A stretch of DNA of 64,000 nt from Pantoea sp. Lij88. GTDB lineage: Bacteria > Pseudomonadota > Gammaproteobacteria > Enterobacterales > Enterobacteriaceae. Of the stretch, positions 56,284 through 63,185 are shown piece after piece (position 1 is the first letter of the stretch; each line of letters opens with the position of its first letter). The notes beneath the pieces were generated by a model. The model saw nothing but the letters and a program-made list of their open reading frames with translations, was not told the DNA's origin and made no database searches. The translations under genes were made by a program, and so were the position numbers. The stretch covers positions 1,612,001 to 1,676,000 of the forward strand of contig NZ_CP118269.1 in assembly GCF_030062155.1 (NCBI RefSeq), given 5' to 3'.

Positions 56284-56495
56284 TTACTGCTCTCACAGAG
56301 AAGAGTCTCCCTGCCTGAGAGAGGATAGCGTGCTGCATTGTCAGCAGCTATGCCGATTACGATGCTGAGTCTGTGACCCTGTACTGGCGGTAATACAGGC
56401 GTCATTGACTATACTGCTGTTTATTAAGGGCCGTGCAGCAGGGAGCTCCCTCTTCAGCGTAGTCGGCTCATCACCCATCAGCAGGACGCCAACTC

Positions 56496-56837
56496 ATGCT
56501 TAAAAAACTTATCCTTGTCGCATCGTTAATCAGCTTATCCGCTCCAGCCTTTGCTGCTACGCAGTGTGGGCCGTTCAATCTCAAAGCCGATAAAAGTGGC
56601 TGGTTCTCAGTGAACGGGGAACGTGCAAAAACCCAGAAAGTGACGTTTGCGAAAGAGAAGGGCGATTACGACAACGCCACGGTCAAGCTGCTGGTTAAAA
56701 ACAGTAAAGCGCCGGGGATGGTGGATATGGAGCAGACGATGCGCAATGGCAAAGGCTTGCTGAGGGCGGAAATCGTTCGCACCAGCCAGAGTCAGATCCG
56801 AATCCGGGGTGACTATGATTGCGAGCCGGCTAAGTAG
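56496..56837 (+). CDS. Small secreted protein of unknown function
   Basis: The 113-residue precursor has a clear Sec signal peptide (MLKKLILVASLISLSAPAFA, cleavage after AFA). The mature domain of about 93 residues is basic, with Cys near each end (TQCGPF and DYDCEP) that could form a disulfide. It is probably periplasmic and beta-rich (GWFSVNGERAKTQKVTFAKE; SQIRIRGDYDCEP). No family recognised. Transcribed away from fliE by a 212-base spacer, so probably independent. Confidence 0.75.
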   Translation: MLKKLILVASLISLSAPAFAATQCGPFNLKADKSGWFSVNGERAKTQKVTFAKEKGDYDNATVKLLVKNSKAPGMVDMEQTMRNGKGLLRAEIVRTSQSQIRIRGDYDCEPAK

Positions 56838-57508
56838 GAAATGAACACTCCTGACATTGTTCTGGCCCTGAAGTGGGCCTGACAAAATTTTCGGTGAGAG
56901 AAGTGAGTAAGGTTGTCAGGTAACACCTGGGTCCTGAACGGCCTGACAACTGATTTCATTACCTGAGCATTCGGGTTGCATACCCTGCCACTCTCACCAG
57001 GCATCTGACGGGTTTTTTACACGGCGCGATCATCGCTGAACCAGTTGCACTGATATCTCATACTATTGGCTCATAGTAAAACGTCGCGCTGGTCTGATTC
57101 TGGCAGAATGTTGCAGTTAAAACCCCACGTGTCACATATCCACGCATCCGCCCAGAAGAGTCAGGCTTTGCCTTAAAATCAGGCCATAATTATTTTCTCT
57201 ATCAGCTAAACCATCCTGGTTATTTTGTCGACTAATACTCTCCGGATATCGGCTGTCTCACTCGTTTTAATCAAAAAATTGCGCTTAATATTGCTCGCAT
57301 TACTGACTAAATGTAAAATCTGTCTTTATATTAATCATCCAATATCCTGACGTATCAGCTTTTTATTGTCCGGCTATATTGTTAGCCAGCTTACTATAAA
57401 CACGGAAAGTTTAACGCAGTAAATTACACCATCCATCAGGCTTAACTGAAGCCGGCCTCACAATGAGAGGTTTACTCTCTGATATGCTCGCCGGGCAGAG
57501 GTGACCTG
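56838..57508. other. Intergenic region with a structured element
   Basis: No gene is supported in this 670-base gap. The first part contains nested inverted repeats (56893-56998); the remainder is AT-rich and feeds the glycosyltransferase gene. Confidence 0.55.
56893..56998. repeat. Nested inverted repeats forming a possible multibranch RNA
   Basis: The outer arms GGTGAGAG (56893-56900) and CTCTCACC (56991-56998) enclose GTTGTCAGG/CCTGACAAC (56912-56920 with 56942-56950) and GGGT/ACCC (56973-56976 with 56982-56985). All pairs are perfect. Confidence 0.55.
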
Positions 57509-57538
57509 ATGAAAATTTTACTCCTTAAGTGCCTCTGA
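57509..57538 (+). CDS. Nine-codon upstream reading frame before the GT17 gene
   Basis: ATG 57509 has AGAGG at 57497-57501, the best ribosome-binding site in this region. It encodes only MKILLLKCL before a TGA at 57536. The next gene starts six bases later without a good site of its own, so translation may be coupled. It could instead mark a frameshift. Confidence 0.35.
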   Translation: MKILLLKCL

Positions 57539-57543
57539 TTATT

Positions 57544-58431
57544 ATGATTTATGACTGCTTCTTATACTATGACGAAGACATCCTGCTTGAGATGCGTCTG
57601 AACACGCTTGAGCATGTGGTTGACCGGTTTGTGATTGTGGAATCGCAATATACGTTTACCGGCAAACGCCGATGCAAGCTTAATTTTAATATTGAAAAGT
57701 TTGCCCGCTTCCGCGATAAAATTATTTATGTCGTCAATGATATTGAGCCTGTATTTTATCAGCAGGCCTTTAAATCGAATAGCTCTCTGGTTAAAGCGGG
57801 CGAAACAGATCCCTGGGAAAATGAATCCACTGCACGTAATCAGATCATGCAGGGCCTGGTCGGCGCACAGGATGACGATATTATTATTGTCTCAGACGTC
57901 GATGAAATTCCCCGGCCTGAAGCGATTAAAGCATTCAGCCATCGTCATCTTTGCACAACGCTGCATCAGCAGTATTTTAATTTTAAATTCAATGTCCGGG
58001 TATTAAACAACGACGGTACACCACGCTGTGCCACACTAGCGAAAATGGTGACCTTTAAGACCCTGCGCACCTTTTTCCTGGGCCAGCCTGAATTGCTGCG
58101 CAACGTTAAGCGCCGGGGTACCCCGATCCGCGAAAGCTGGTGGCGCCGTAAGTGGCTCAATGTCCGGACAAAGGTGATTAAAGAGGGTGGGTGGCATTTT
58201 TCATGGGTCATGAGCGATGCGCGCATCAGTGAAAAAATGGCGACAATCTCTCATACCGAACATAACTGTCCTGAATTCAACAATCCGGATCACATCCGGC
58301 GCTGCGTTGAGAACAATATTGATATCTGGAATCGTCCGCGAAGGATGGAGATCGTGCCGGTTACGACTGAACACTTTCCTGACTGGCTGGTCGAAAATCA
58401 GCATCGGCTGGCGGAACTGATTAAATCCTGA
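57544..58431 (+). CDS. Glycosyltransferase family 17 protein
   Basis: The 295-residue product begins MIYDCFLYYDEDILLEMRLN, then TLEHVVDRFVIVESQYTFTG, the signature of GT17 (beta-1,4-N-acetylglucosaminyltransferase family). The metal-binding DVDE lies in IIIVSDVDEIPRPEAI. There is no signal peptide, so it acts in the cytosol or at the inner face of the membrane. A GTG at 57529 would add five residues. It is alone, 1.2 kb from fliE; polysaccharide or flagellin modification are both possible and unproven. Confidence 0.85.
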   Translation: MIYDCFLYYDEDILLEMRLNTLEHVVDRFVIVESQYTFTGKRRCKLNFNIEKFARFRDKIIYVVNDIEPVFYQQAFKSNSSLVKAGETDPWENESTARNQIMQGLVGAQDDDIIIVSDVDEIPRPEAIKAFSHRHLCTTLHQQYFNFKFNVRVLNNDGTPRCATLAKMVTFKTLRTFFLGQPELLRNVKRRGTPIRESWWRRKWLNVRTKVIKEGGWHFSWVMSDARISEKMATISHTEHNCPEFNNPDHIRRCVENNIDIWNRPRRMEIVPVTTEHFPDWLVENQHRLAELIKS

Positions 58432-58440
58432 CGCATACCA

Positions 58441-58465
58441 GCGCGCCCAACGGGCGCGCCTCTTG
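58441..58465 (+). terminator. Terminator after the GT17 gene
   Basis: GCGCGCCC-aac-GGGCGCGC followed by CTCTT; a strong stem between convergent genes. Confidence 0.7.
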
Positions 58466-58469
58466 CACA

Positions 58470-58670
58470 TCAGCCTGCTTTGTAAGGATCTTTCTTATCA
58501 TCCTGACTGTCATCGTTTTTACGCGGCACTTCGCCATGATCTTTCGGGGCATCGGTGGCGGGATGATCATCTTCTTCATAAGCATTACCGGCATGTGGCG
58601 CGGCTTCGGGCAGGCTTTTGCTGACATCACCTTCTTTCTTACGTTCTTCATTCGTATTGTGCTTAAACAT
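58470..58670 (-). CDS. Small hydrophilic disordered protein
   Basis: A 66-residue protein rich in Asp, Glu, Lys and Pro (MFKHNTNEERKKEGDVSKSL ... NDDSQDDKKDPYKAG), with no hydrophobic core and so probably disordered. AAGGAG is correctly placed upstream of ATG 58670. It resembles small stress-induced hydrophilic proteins in composition only; no family can be claimed. Confidence 0.6.
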   Translation of the reverse strand: MFKHNTNEERKKEGDVSKSLPEAAPHAGNAYEEDDHPATDAPKDHGEVPRKNDDSQDDKKDPYKAG

Positions 58671-58744
58671 ATTTCACTCCTTTTGTCCCAGTCCCTTAAG
58701 TCTAGACCAGCCCTGGAATCCCGCATTCGTATCAGATTGACGCC

Positions 58745-58768
58745 AAAAAAAGCCCGCCAGAGGCGGGC
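58745..58768 (-). terminator. Minus-strand terminator without an obvious gene
   Basis: On the minus strand GCCCGCC-tct-GGCGGGC is followed by seven T residues. Nothing on the minus strand is annotated upstream of it before 59291. Confidence 0.7.
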
Positions 58769-58984
58769 TAATCGGAGTTTCTCTCATACTGAACACGTCA
58801 TTTTTCGATGTTCGGGTGTGTACAGCATGATCATGCTAACGGGGAATTGATGCGGCTGAAATGGACAAACCTGTCGTCTCGCTTGCGGCAGGTCACATTG
58901 TCGATAAAACCATCGATAAATAAATTCGATTGAACGGATTAATAAAAAGCATATAGTGAGCTGCGTTACCAGGAGATAGAAATT

Positions 58985-59233
58985 ATGTTACGAGACTATT
59001 TAAAGATTGAAGCCGAAGATCAGTTAATCGAACAACGTTCGGTGAGCCTGAGAAATCGTGGTCAGGAAGAGGTCACCGAATGGATTATTGTTAATCGCCA
59101 GGGTGTCAAAAAAGGCGGTGTAACCCTGTTCGATAAACTCAGTACCCGTCGCTCATGGCCGGTGAATTACCGTATTATGCAGACCGATCTGCAGGGCAAG
59201 GTGATCGTGGATCAACTCACTGACGCCCTCTGA
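58985..59233 (+). CDS. Conserved small protein of unknown function
   Basis: The 82-residue product (MLRDYLKIEAEDQLIEQRSV ... YRIMQTDLQGKVIVDQLTDA) is soluble with alternating strands and a basic centre. AGGAGA lies about eight bases before ATG 58985, and a terminator follows 35 bases after the stop. No family recognised. Confidence 0.6.
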   Translation: MLRDYLKIEAEDQLIEQRSVSLRNRGQEEVTEWIIVNRQGVKKGGVTLFDKLSTRRSWPVNYRIMQTDLQGKVIVDQLTDAL

Positions 59234-59268
59234 GTGCCCGCCCGGACCTTCGTTGTACGATAAAAAGT

Positions 59269-59294
59269 TAACCCGCGCCTGCGGGTTTTTTTAT
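59269..59294 (+). terminator. Terminator overlapping the end of the regulator gene
   Basis: TAACCCGC-gcct-GCGGGTT plus seven T residues, after the 82-residue protein gene. The T run reaches the stop codon of the convergent regulator at 59291. Confidence 0.9.
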
Positions 59295-59923
59295 GGCTGG
59301 CGATAACGGCGTAACTCCACCAGCGTACCCAGTAGCGTCAGGCTATCCCGGCTGGAATGCAGTTCGGGAAAATTGATATTTACCGGTGCCAGTTCAAATA
59401 GCGTGACGCCATCTTCACTGTTGCGCTGACGCCAGGTCCGGAGCAGGGCGACCTGTTGCTGCAATGCCAGCACGCAGTCGCCGGGCTGAGGTGCCAGGCT
59501 GGGATCGATGATCACCACATCATCCTTCAGAATCGCGGGCGTCATCGCCTGTTCTTCCACCCGGAAGGCAAAGCTCTGCTGCGAAAGCGCCATGTCGTTG
59601 TGCATCAGCAGTTCATGCCGCACAGAACGGGTGTCATTCAGCCATTGCGCGACATCGCGCTGCGCCAGCAATGGGATCTGGTGCATACCACCATAAGCAC
59701 TTTCACTGAAAACAGGTCCATCCCCATCTATCAGAAAAGCCGGGGCGCAGCCCAGCGCTTCGGCGAGCCGTAACAGGTTCTCACCACGCGGCAGCGTCTC
59801 CTCTTTTTCCCATTGCGAAATGGCTACATGGGACACTTTTACCTGTTGTGCCAATTGCTTCTGCGTTAACTGCAGTGATTTACGTCGGAGTCGGATGCGG
59901 TCACCCAGCGTTTCGTTTTTCAT
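59291..59923 (-). CDS. XRE-HTH/S24-type (LexA/CI-like) regulator lacking the catalytic serine
   Basis: Residues about 8-60 form an XRE helix-turn-helix (LRRKSLQLTQKQLAQQVKVS then HVAISQWEKEETLPRGENLL). The C-terminal half is a CI/LexA-type domain: FAFRVEEQAMTPAILKDDVV and IIDPSLAPQPGDCVLA. In active family members the residue before Met in this loop is the nucleophilic Ser (G-x-SM); here it is Ala (EEQAM). The protein should dimerise and bind DNA but not self-cleave. Two palindromes lie just upstream (59950-59988), before the divergent gene pair at 60060. Confidence 0.88.
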   Translation of the reverse strand: MKNETLGDRIRLRRKSLQLTQKQLAQQVKVSHVAISQWEKEETLPRGENLLRLAEALGCAPAFLIDGDGPVFSESAYGGMHQIPLLAQRDVAQWLNDTRSVRHELLMHNDMALSQQSFAFRVEEQAMTPAILKDDVVIIDPSLAPQPGDCVLALQQQVALLRTWRQRNSEDGVTLFELAPVNINFPELHSSRDSLTLLGTLVELRRYRQP

Positions 59924-59949
59924 CAGCTTGACTTTTTGGTTGAGAGTGA

Positions 59950-59965
59950 CTTAAGTATACTTAAG
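59950..59965. promoter_or_regulatory. Palindromic operator 1 of the divergent regulator region
   Basis: CTTAAGTATACTTAAG, a perfect 16-base palindrome of the form CTTAAG-N4-CTTAAG, 27 bases upstream of the regulator ATG. It is the likely binding site of the XRE regulator. Confidence 0.75.
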
Positions 59966-59972
59966 CGTGGTA

Positions 59973-59988
59973 TTTAAGCAATCTTAAA
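59973..59988. promoter_or_regulatory. Palindromic operator 2 of the divergent regulator region
   Basis: TTTAAGCAATCTTAAA, same half-site architecture (TTTAAG-N4-CTTAAA). Its centre is 23 bases from that of operator 1, about two helical turns, which suits cooperative dimers. Confidence 0.72.
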
Positions 59989-60059
59989 TTTCAGGCGGAG
60001 GACGTGGCTTATCAGCACGCAGTGTGTTCCAGAGACCTTACCGGACAAAGGGGTGTGGC

Positions 60060-60443
60060 ATGGAAAGTAGTCTTATTACCAGTATGGGTGCGTTAGTTCT
60101 GGGTGGGGGCGCAGCAGCACTGTTCTGGAAACCGTTATTGGCGGGTATTGCGTCAATCGTAACCAGTAATCGGGCGGGCGGCGAAATTATAACCAGTTAC
60201 AAAGAGCAGGTGGTGTTGCTGAAAGAGAGCAACCAGATGATGCGGGAGGAAAATGATGAACTGCGCGAACGGCACGACAGGAATCTGCGGCGTATCTCGA
60301 CACTAGAAACCGATCTTCGGTTAATCAGAAACGCGGTGGGCATTTTACTGGCTATGACCGAAACCGATCACAACGATAAATTTCGTAATGAGATTGATCG
60401 GCTTATCTCAACTCTGGAGGATCGCAGCGATGGCAACGATTAA
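60060..60443 (+). CDS. Membrane-anchored coiled-coil protein A
   Basis: The 127-residue product has one N-terminal hydrophobic segment (MGALVLGGGAAALFWKPLLA, then GIASIV). A long charged coiled coil follows (SYKEQVVLLKESNQMMREEN then DELRERHDRNLRRISTLETD) and an acidic end. It is divergent from the XRE/S24 regulator and immediately downstream of its predicted operators. It overlaps protein B by 14 bases, implying an operon. Layout is reminiscent of phage holin/spanin or filament-like anchors, but I cannot assign a family. Confidence 0.65.
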   Translation: MESSLITSMGALVLGGGAAALFWKPLLAGIASIVTSNRAGGEIITSYKEQVVLLKESNQMMREENDELRERHDRNLRRISTLETDLRLIRNAVGILLAMTETDHNDKFRNEIDRLISTLEDRSDGND

Positions 60444-60771
60444 CAGCACCAAGGCACCTATGTCATATCGACGCAAAGTTATCCTCGGCTGCATTCTGCT
60501 GAGCTGTTCGATGATTTGCATCCTGATGACGATTATTTTTCTTTACGTGAGTAACACCGCAAACCGGCGGGTCGAGGAGATTCGTGCGGATTATCGCGTG
60601 ATAGCCGCGCGGCGTGATGACAGAGTGGAACTGCTGACCGATCAGGTTTCAGCGTTGCAGCGTAAGCTCGATGTGATACCGGATCGCGTCGCCGAAAAGA
60701 CGGTCACCAAAGTTAAAGAGGTCGTCATTGTCAGTGAGGCGCCTGAAGCAAAACCGGCTCAGAAACCATAA
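60430..60771 (+). CDS. Membrane-anchored coiled-coil protein B
   Basis: The 113-residue protein has a membrane helix at about residues 19-41 (VILGCILLSCSMICILMTII), a coiled coil (RRVEEIRADYRVIAARRDDR, VELLTDQVSALQRKLDVIPD) and an Ala/Pro/Lys tail. It starts inside the end of protein A (ATG 60430), so it is translationally coupled. Topology resembles i-spanins, but there is no lysozyme or holin neighbour. Function unknown. Confidence 0.65.
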   Translation: MATINSTKAPMSYRRKVILGCILLSCSMICILMTIIFLYVSNTANRRVEEIRADYRVIAARRDDRVELLTDQVSALQRKLDVIPDRVAEKTVTKVKEVVIVSEAPEAKPAQKP

Positions 60772-60921
60772 CTTCCGATTATTCTTAGTGCGGCTTCGCT
60801 ATTATCGACTAGTTTTAAATCTCCGGGCGACATTTGTATCTGAATGCAGGCCCGCTGATTGGCCGGTTGATGAACCGCTAAGCCTAATCACTTTGGATAA
60901 CTGACCAGAAGGAAATTTAGC

Positions 60922-61188
60922 ATGAGCGATTCAACAGAAACCAAGACCAAAACTGATTATCTGCGTGACGTGACTTCTCAGCTAAAAGAGATGCGCCACT
61001 ATGCGCAGACCAACACCGAAACCCTTTCCAGCCATTGGTTAGCGTTTGATGCCGGTGAGTATAAAGATAAGACCAACGCCGACCGGATCGATGCGTTGCT
61101 GAACAAGCAGGGTAAACTGCTGGAAGACCTGGATGCCGCTATTCAGGACATCGAGATTGAAATTAATCACAGCGAGCAGGAGAGCTAA
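60922..61188 (+). CDS. Small acidic helical protein
   Basis: The 88-residue product (MSDSTETKTKTDYLRDVTSQ ... LLEDLDAAIQDIEIEINHSE) is acidic and predicted all-helical. GAAGGAAA lies before ATG 60922. No family is recognised; it lies between the coiled-coil pair and the DinI-like gene, with its own spacer. Confidence 0.6.
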   Translation: MSDSTETKTKTDYLRDVTSQLKEMRHYAQTNTETLSSHWLAFDAGEYKDKTNADRIDALLNKQGKLLEDLDAAIQDIEIEINHSEQES

Positions 61189-61226
61189 GTCATCTCCCGC
61201 TAACTGATGCGGTGGCCGTTAAGGGA

Positions 61227-61466
61227 TTAATCGGCCACCAGCCACATTTCCGCTTCGTCGAACATCTCTTCAACAATCCGCGCAACTGTCGCTTTATCGT
61301 TCTTACTCAAATCCGTATCAATCGCGTTACGCTCCATCGGCTTGACCTTAACTTCGATGTCAGGGAACACCCGATGCACCCGCTTTTCCAGCTCCTCACG
61401 AATCATCTCGCGAGCACCCGGTAAACCGGCAACGTTGCGCTTGTCATAAATCAACTCAACAAACAT
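61227..61466 (-). CDS. DinI/MsgA-family SOS protein
   Basis: The 79-residue product MFVELIYDKRNVAGLPGARE ... RVHRVFPDIEVKVKPME ... VEEMFDEAEMWLVAD closely follows the DinI family, especially Salmonella MsgA (MFVELVYDKRN). DinI stabilises or modulates RecA filaments. A LexA box overlaps its promoter (61505-61524), so it should be SOS-induced. Length matches the family (about 80). Confidence 0.9.
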   Translation of the reverse strand: MFVELIYDKRNVAGLPGAREMIREELEKRVHRVFPDIEVKVKPMERNAIDTDLSKNDKATVARIVEEMFDEAEMWLVAD

Positions 61467-61504
61467 GATGGCAATCCATTCAGGGCAAAATCGCTGACAT
61501 ATAA

Positions 61505-61524
61505 TACTGTAAATAAAAACAGTA
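61505..61524. promoter_or_regulatory. LexA operator (SOS box)
   Basis: TACTGTAAATAAAAACAGTA fits TACTGTATATATATACAGTA with intact CTGT and ACAG arms. On the minus strand it spans the gap between TTGCTA and TATTAT promoter elements of the DinI-like gene. Confidence 0.88.
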
Positions 61525-61641
61525 GCAAGGCAGTGCGCCCTATTTCGCGAAAAATTTTATGTCGCGTAAACCGCGATCTTCGACTAGCAAAATACGCACG
61601 CATCGCGACATAATGACGGCTTACTTTTCAGGAGGTCCGCG

Positions 61642-61941
61642 ATGCGACAACTGGTAATTGATATTCTGCTAAAACTGGCAAAGATGGACGTCGATGCAAA
61701 AGAATTGACGGCGCAGCTTGAAGCGCAGTCCCTGCTGGTTGCAGCGCTGCTGGTGCAGGCGAAACAGGACAACTCGCTGACCATTTCAGAAACGGTACAG
61801 GATGCCATTATTACCGCTTCGCAATCCTCGACCGAGTTTCTGCAGTCTGATGTTGACCTGCTGCTGACGCACATTAATCGTCTGCTCGCCGTCGCAAGTT
61901 ATGTAGAAGTGAAAGGCAAAGCCACGGAAGAGAGAGAGTAG
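61642..61941 (+). CDS. iraP: IraP-like anti-adaptor (RpoS stabiliser)
   Basis: The 99-residue product begins MRQLVIDILLKLAKMDVDAK then ELTAQLEAQSLLVAALL. This aligns with E. coli IraP ([20 protein letters not shown] then ELCAQVEALEIIVTAML). IraP binds RssB and blocks ClpXP degradation of RpoS. The rest is more divergent and slightly longer than E. coli IraP (86). A perfect AGGAGG six bases upstream supports ATG 61642. Confidence 0.8.
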   Translation: MRQLVIDILLKLAKMDVDAKELTAQLEAQSLLVAALLVQAKQDNSLTISETVQDAIITASQSSTEFLQSDVDLLLTHINRLLAVASYVEVKGKATEERE

Positions 61942-61956
61942 GGCCGGAGAAAATTC

Positions 61957-61994
61957 GCCTCTGGAGATTGAAGCCCGGCAACATCTCCAGAGGC
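61957..61994. terminator. Eleven-base-stem hairpin between convergent genes
   Basis: GCCTCTGGAGA (61957-61967) and TCTCCAGAGGC (61984-61994) are perfect inverted repeats between iraP and the convergent gene at 62041. No U tract. Confidence 0.55.
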
Positions 61995-62040
61995 AGTGCA
62001 GGCACACTGTGGGTGCCAGACATCTTCAGCGCAGCACTGA

Positions 62041-62364
62041 TTACAGCTCGTTTTTAATGCAAAATTCTTCCCAGCTCATCCCCAGTGACTCAGCATGAGA
62101 CTTGAGATAGGTCTCGATCGCTTCAGCCGCCACCGCTTTATCCGGCTCAGCCAGCTGAATAGAGAAAATCATCCCATCCAGATTCTTCTGACGCAAAAAG
62201 GCCGCATAGATGCGTTCGGCATGCCATTCGCGCAGCTGTCGCAGTGACAGATTAGCGGCACGGGCATCGCTCTCGGTTAATTCATCCAGTGCAGACTGAA
62301 AGTCGGGATGCGCGGTAAAAAACATCTCGCGTGCCTGGGCATAGTAGGCTTCTGGCGTTTTCAT
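62041..62364 (-). CDS. Conserved enterobacterial protein (DUF6388-like)
   Basis: A 107-residue soluble protein: MKTPEAYYAQAREMFFTAHP, DFQSALDELTESDARAANLS, LREWHAERIYAAFLRQKNLD, ending SLGMSWEEFCIKNEL. It fits a small family of enterobacterial proteins with no known function. ATG 62364 is chosen because AGGA is eight bases upstream; ATG 62370 is too close to it, and a much longer frame to 62514 is unlikely. Confidence 0.7.
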   Translation of the reverse strand: MKTPEAYYAQAREMFFTAHPDFQSALDELTESDARAANLSLRQLREWHAERIYAAFLRQKNLDGMIFSIQLAEPDKAVAAEAIETYLKSHAESLGMSWEEFCIKNEL

Positions 62365-62607
62365 ATTCATATTCCTGAAAGTCTGTTGCAGCGCGCCAGT
62401 GTAGCGGGTTGTCTCCCGCTTGTCAGGCGTGGCAGAGAACCCCATCCGCCAGCGATTTGCCGGTAAAAACGCTGACTCCTGACCTTGCTGCCGGTGAAAT
62501 TGCGCTGTAATCACAGGCTGCGTCGTGTTTGAACACCCAGATATCTTGCGTAACGCGGTGGAAAAATTATAACGTAGCCGCCATTGACGTGATCTTAGGG
62601 ATTAAAC

Positions 62608-63081
62608 ATGAAAAAGTGGATGCTGATTGCCGCGATGGCACTGAGTGGCTGTGCGCAAATCAACGATTATGAAAACGCGGTGCAGACGCCGGCGCCCGCT
62701 GATCTGCAGGGAACCTGGCAAACTGTCGGCCCACAGAGCAGCCTGATCAACGACAAGGCGATAGCCAGCGTGATCATTAATGCGGATGGCAGCACGCTGG
62801 ATTGTCGTCAGTGGATGCGGGTGATCGCGAAGCCGGGCAAACTGACGCGTCTCGACGGCGATTATGTCAATGTGACACGTCAGCTGCGGGTGATGCCGCT
62901 GGTGGTGGAGAATGGTGAACTGAGTTACGACCGGCTGACCCTGCGTAAAGTGGCGCGTCCGACCGTCGAGTGTCAGCAGGCACTGGATGAAGTGGCGAAG
63001 CAGCCAAAAGCCGCCGTGATTCAGAACATCGAACCGCAACTGCTGCGCACCCCGATTACAGAAAACAACGCGAAGTCTTAA
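62608..63081 (+). CDS. yedD: YedD lipoprotein
   Basis: The 157-residue precursor has a lipoprotein signal (MKKWMLIAAMALSGC, lipobox LSGC with Cys15). The periplasmic domain is like E. coli YedD (LQGTWQTVGPQSSLINDKAI ... LRKVARPTVECQQAL). It is convergent with amyA, as in E. coli. It is probably an outer-membrane lipoprotein because Ala-Gln, not Asp, follow the Cys. Function unknown. Confidence 0.92.
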   Translation: MKKWMLIAAMALSGCAQINDYENAVQTPAPADLQGTWQTVGPQSSLINDKAIASVIINADGSTLDCRQWMRVIAKPGKLTRLDGDYVNVTRQLRVMPLVVENGELSYDRLTLRKVARPTVECQQALDEVAKQPKAAVIQNIEPQLLRTPITENNAKS

Positions 63082-63096
63082 CCGCCTGTCCATAAA

Positions 63097-63152
63097 AAAA
63101 CCGCCCCGGCCGGGCAGAGCGCACTTACGCTCTTGCCTGCCGGGGCGGTTTT
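63097..63152. terminator. Very long bidirectional terminator between yedD and amyA
   Basis: AAAACCGCCCCGGC and GCCGGGGCGGTTTT enclose GGGCA-AGCG and CGCT-TTGCC inner stems. A and T flanks serve both converging genes. Confidence 0.92.
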
Positions 63153-63185
63153 CGTTTTCACGGCGTCACTAATTCTGCCACTGAC

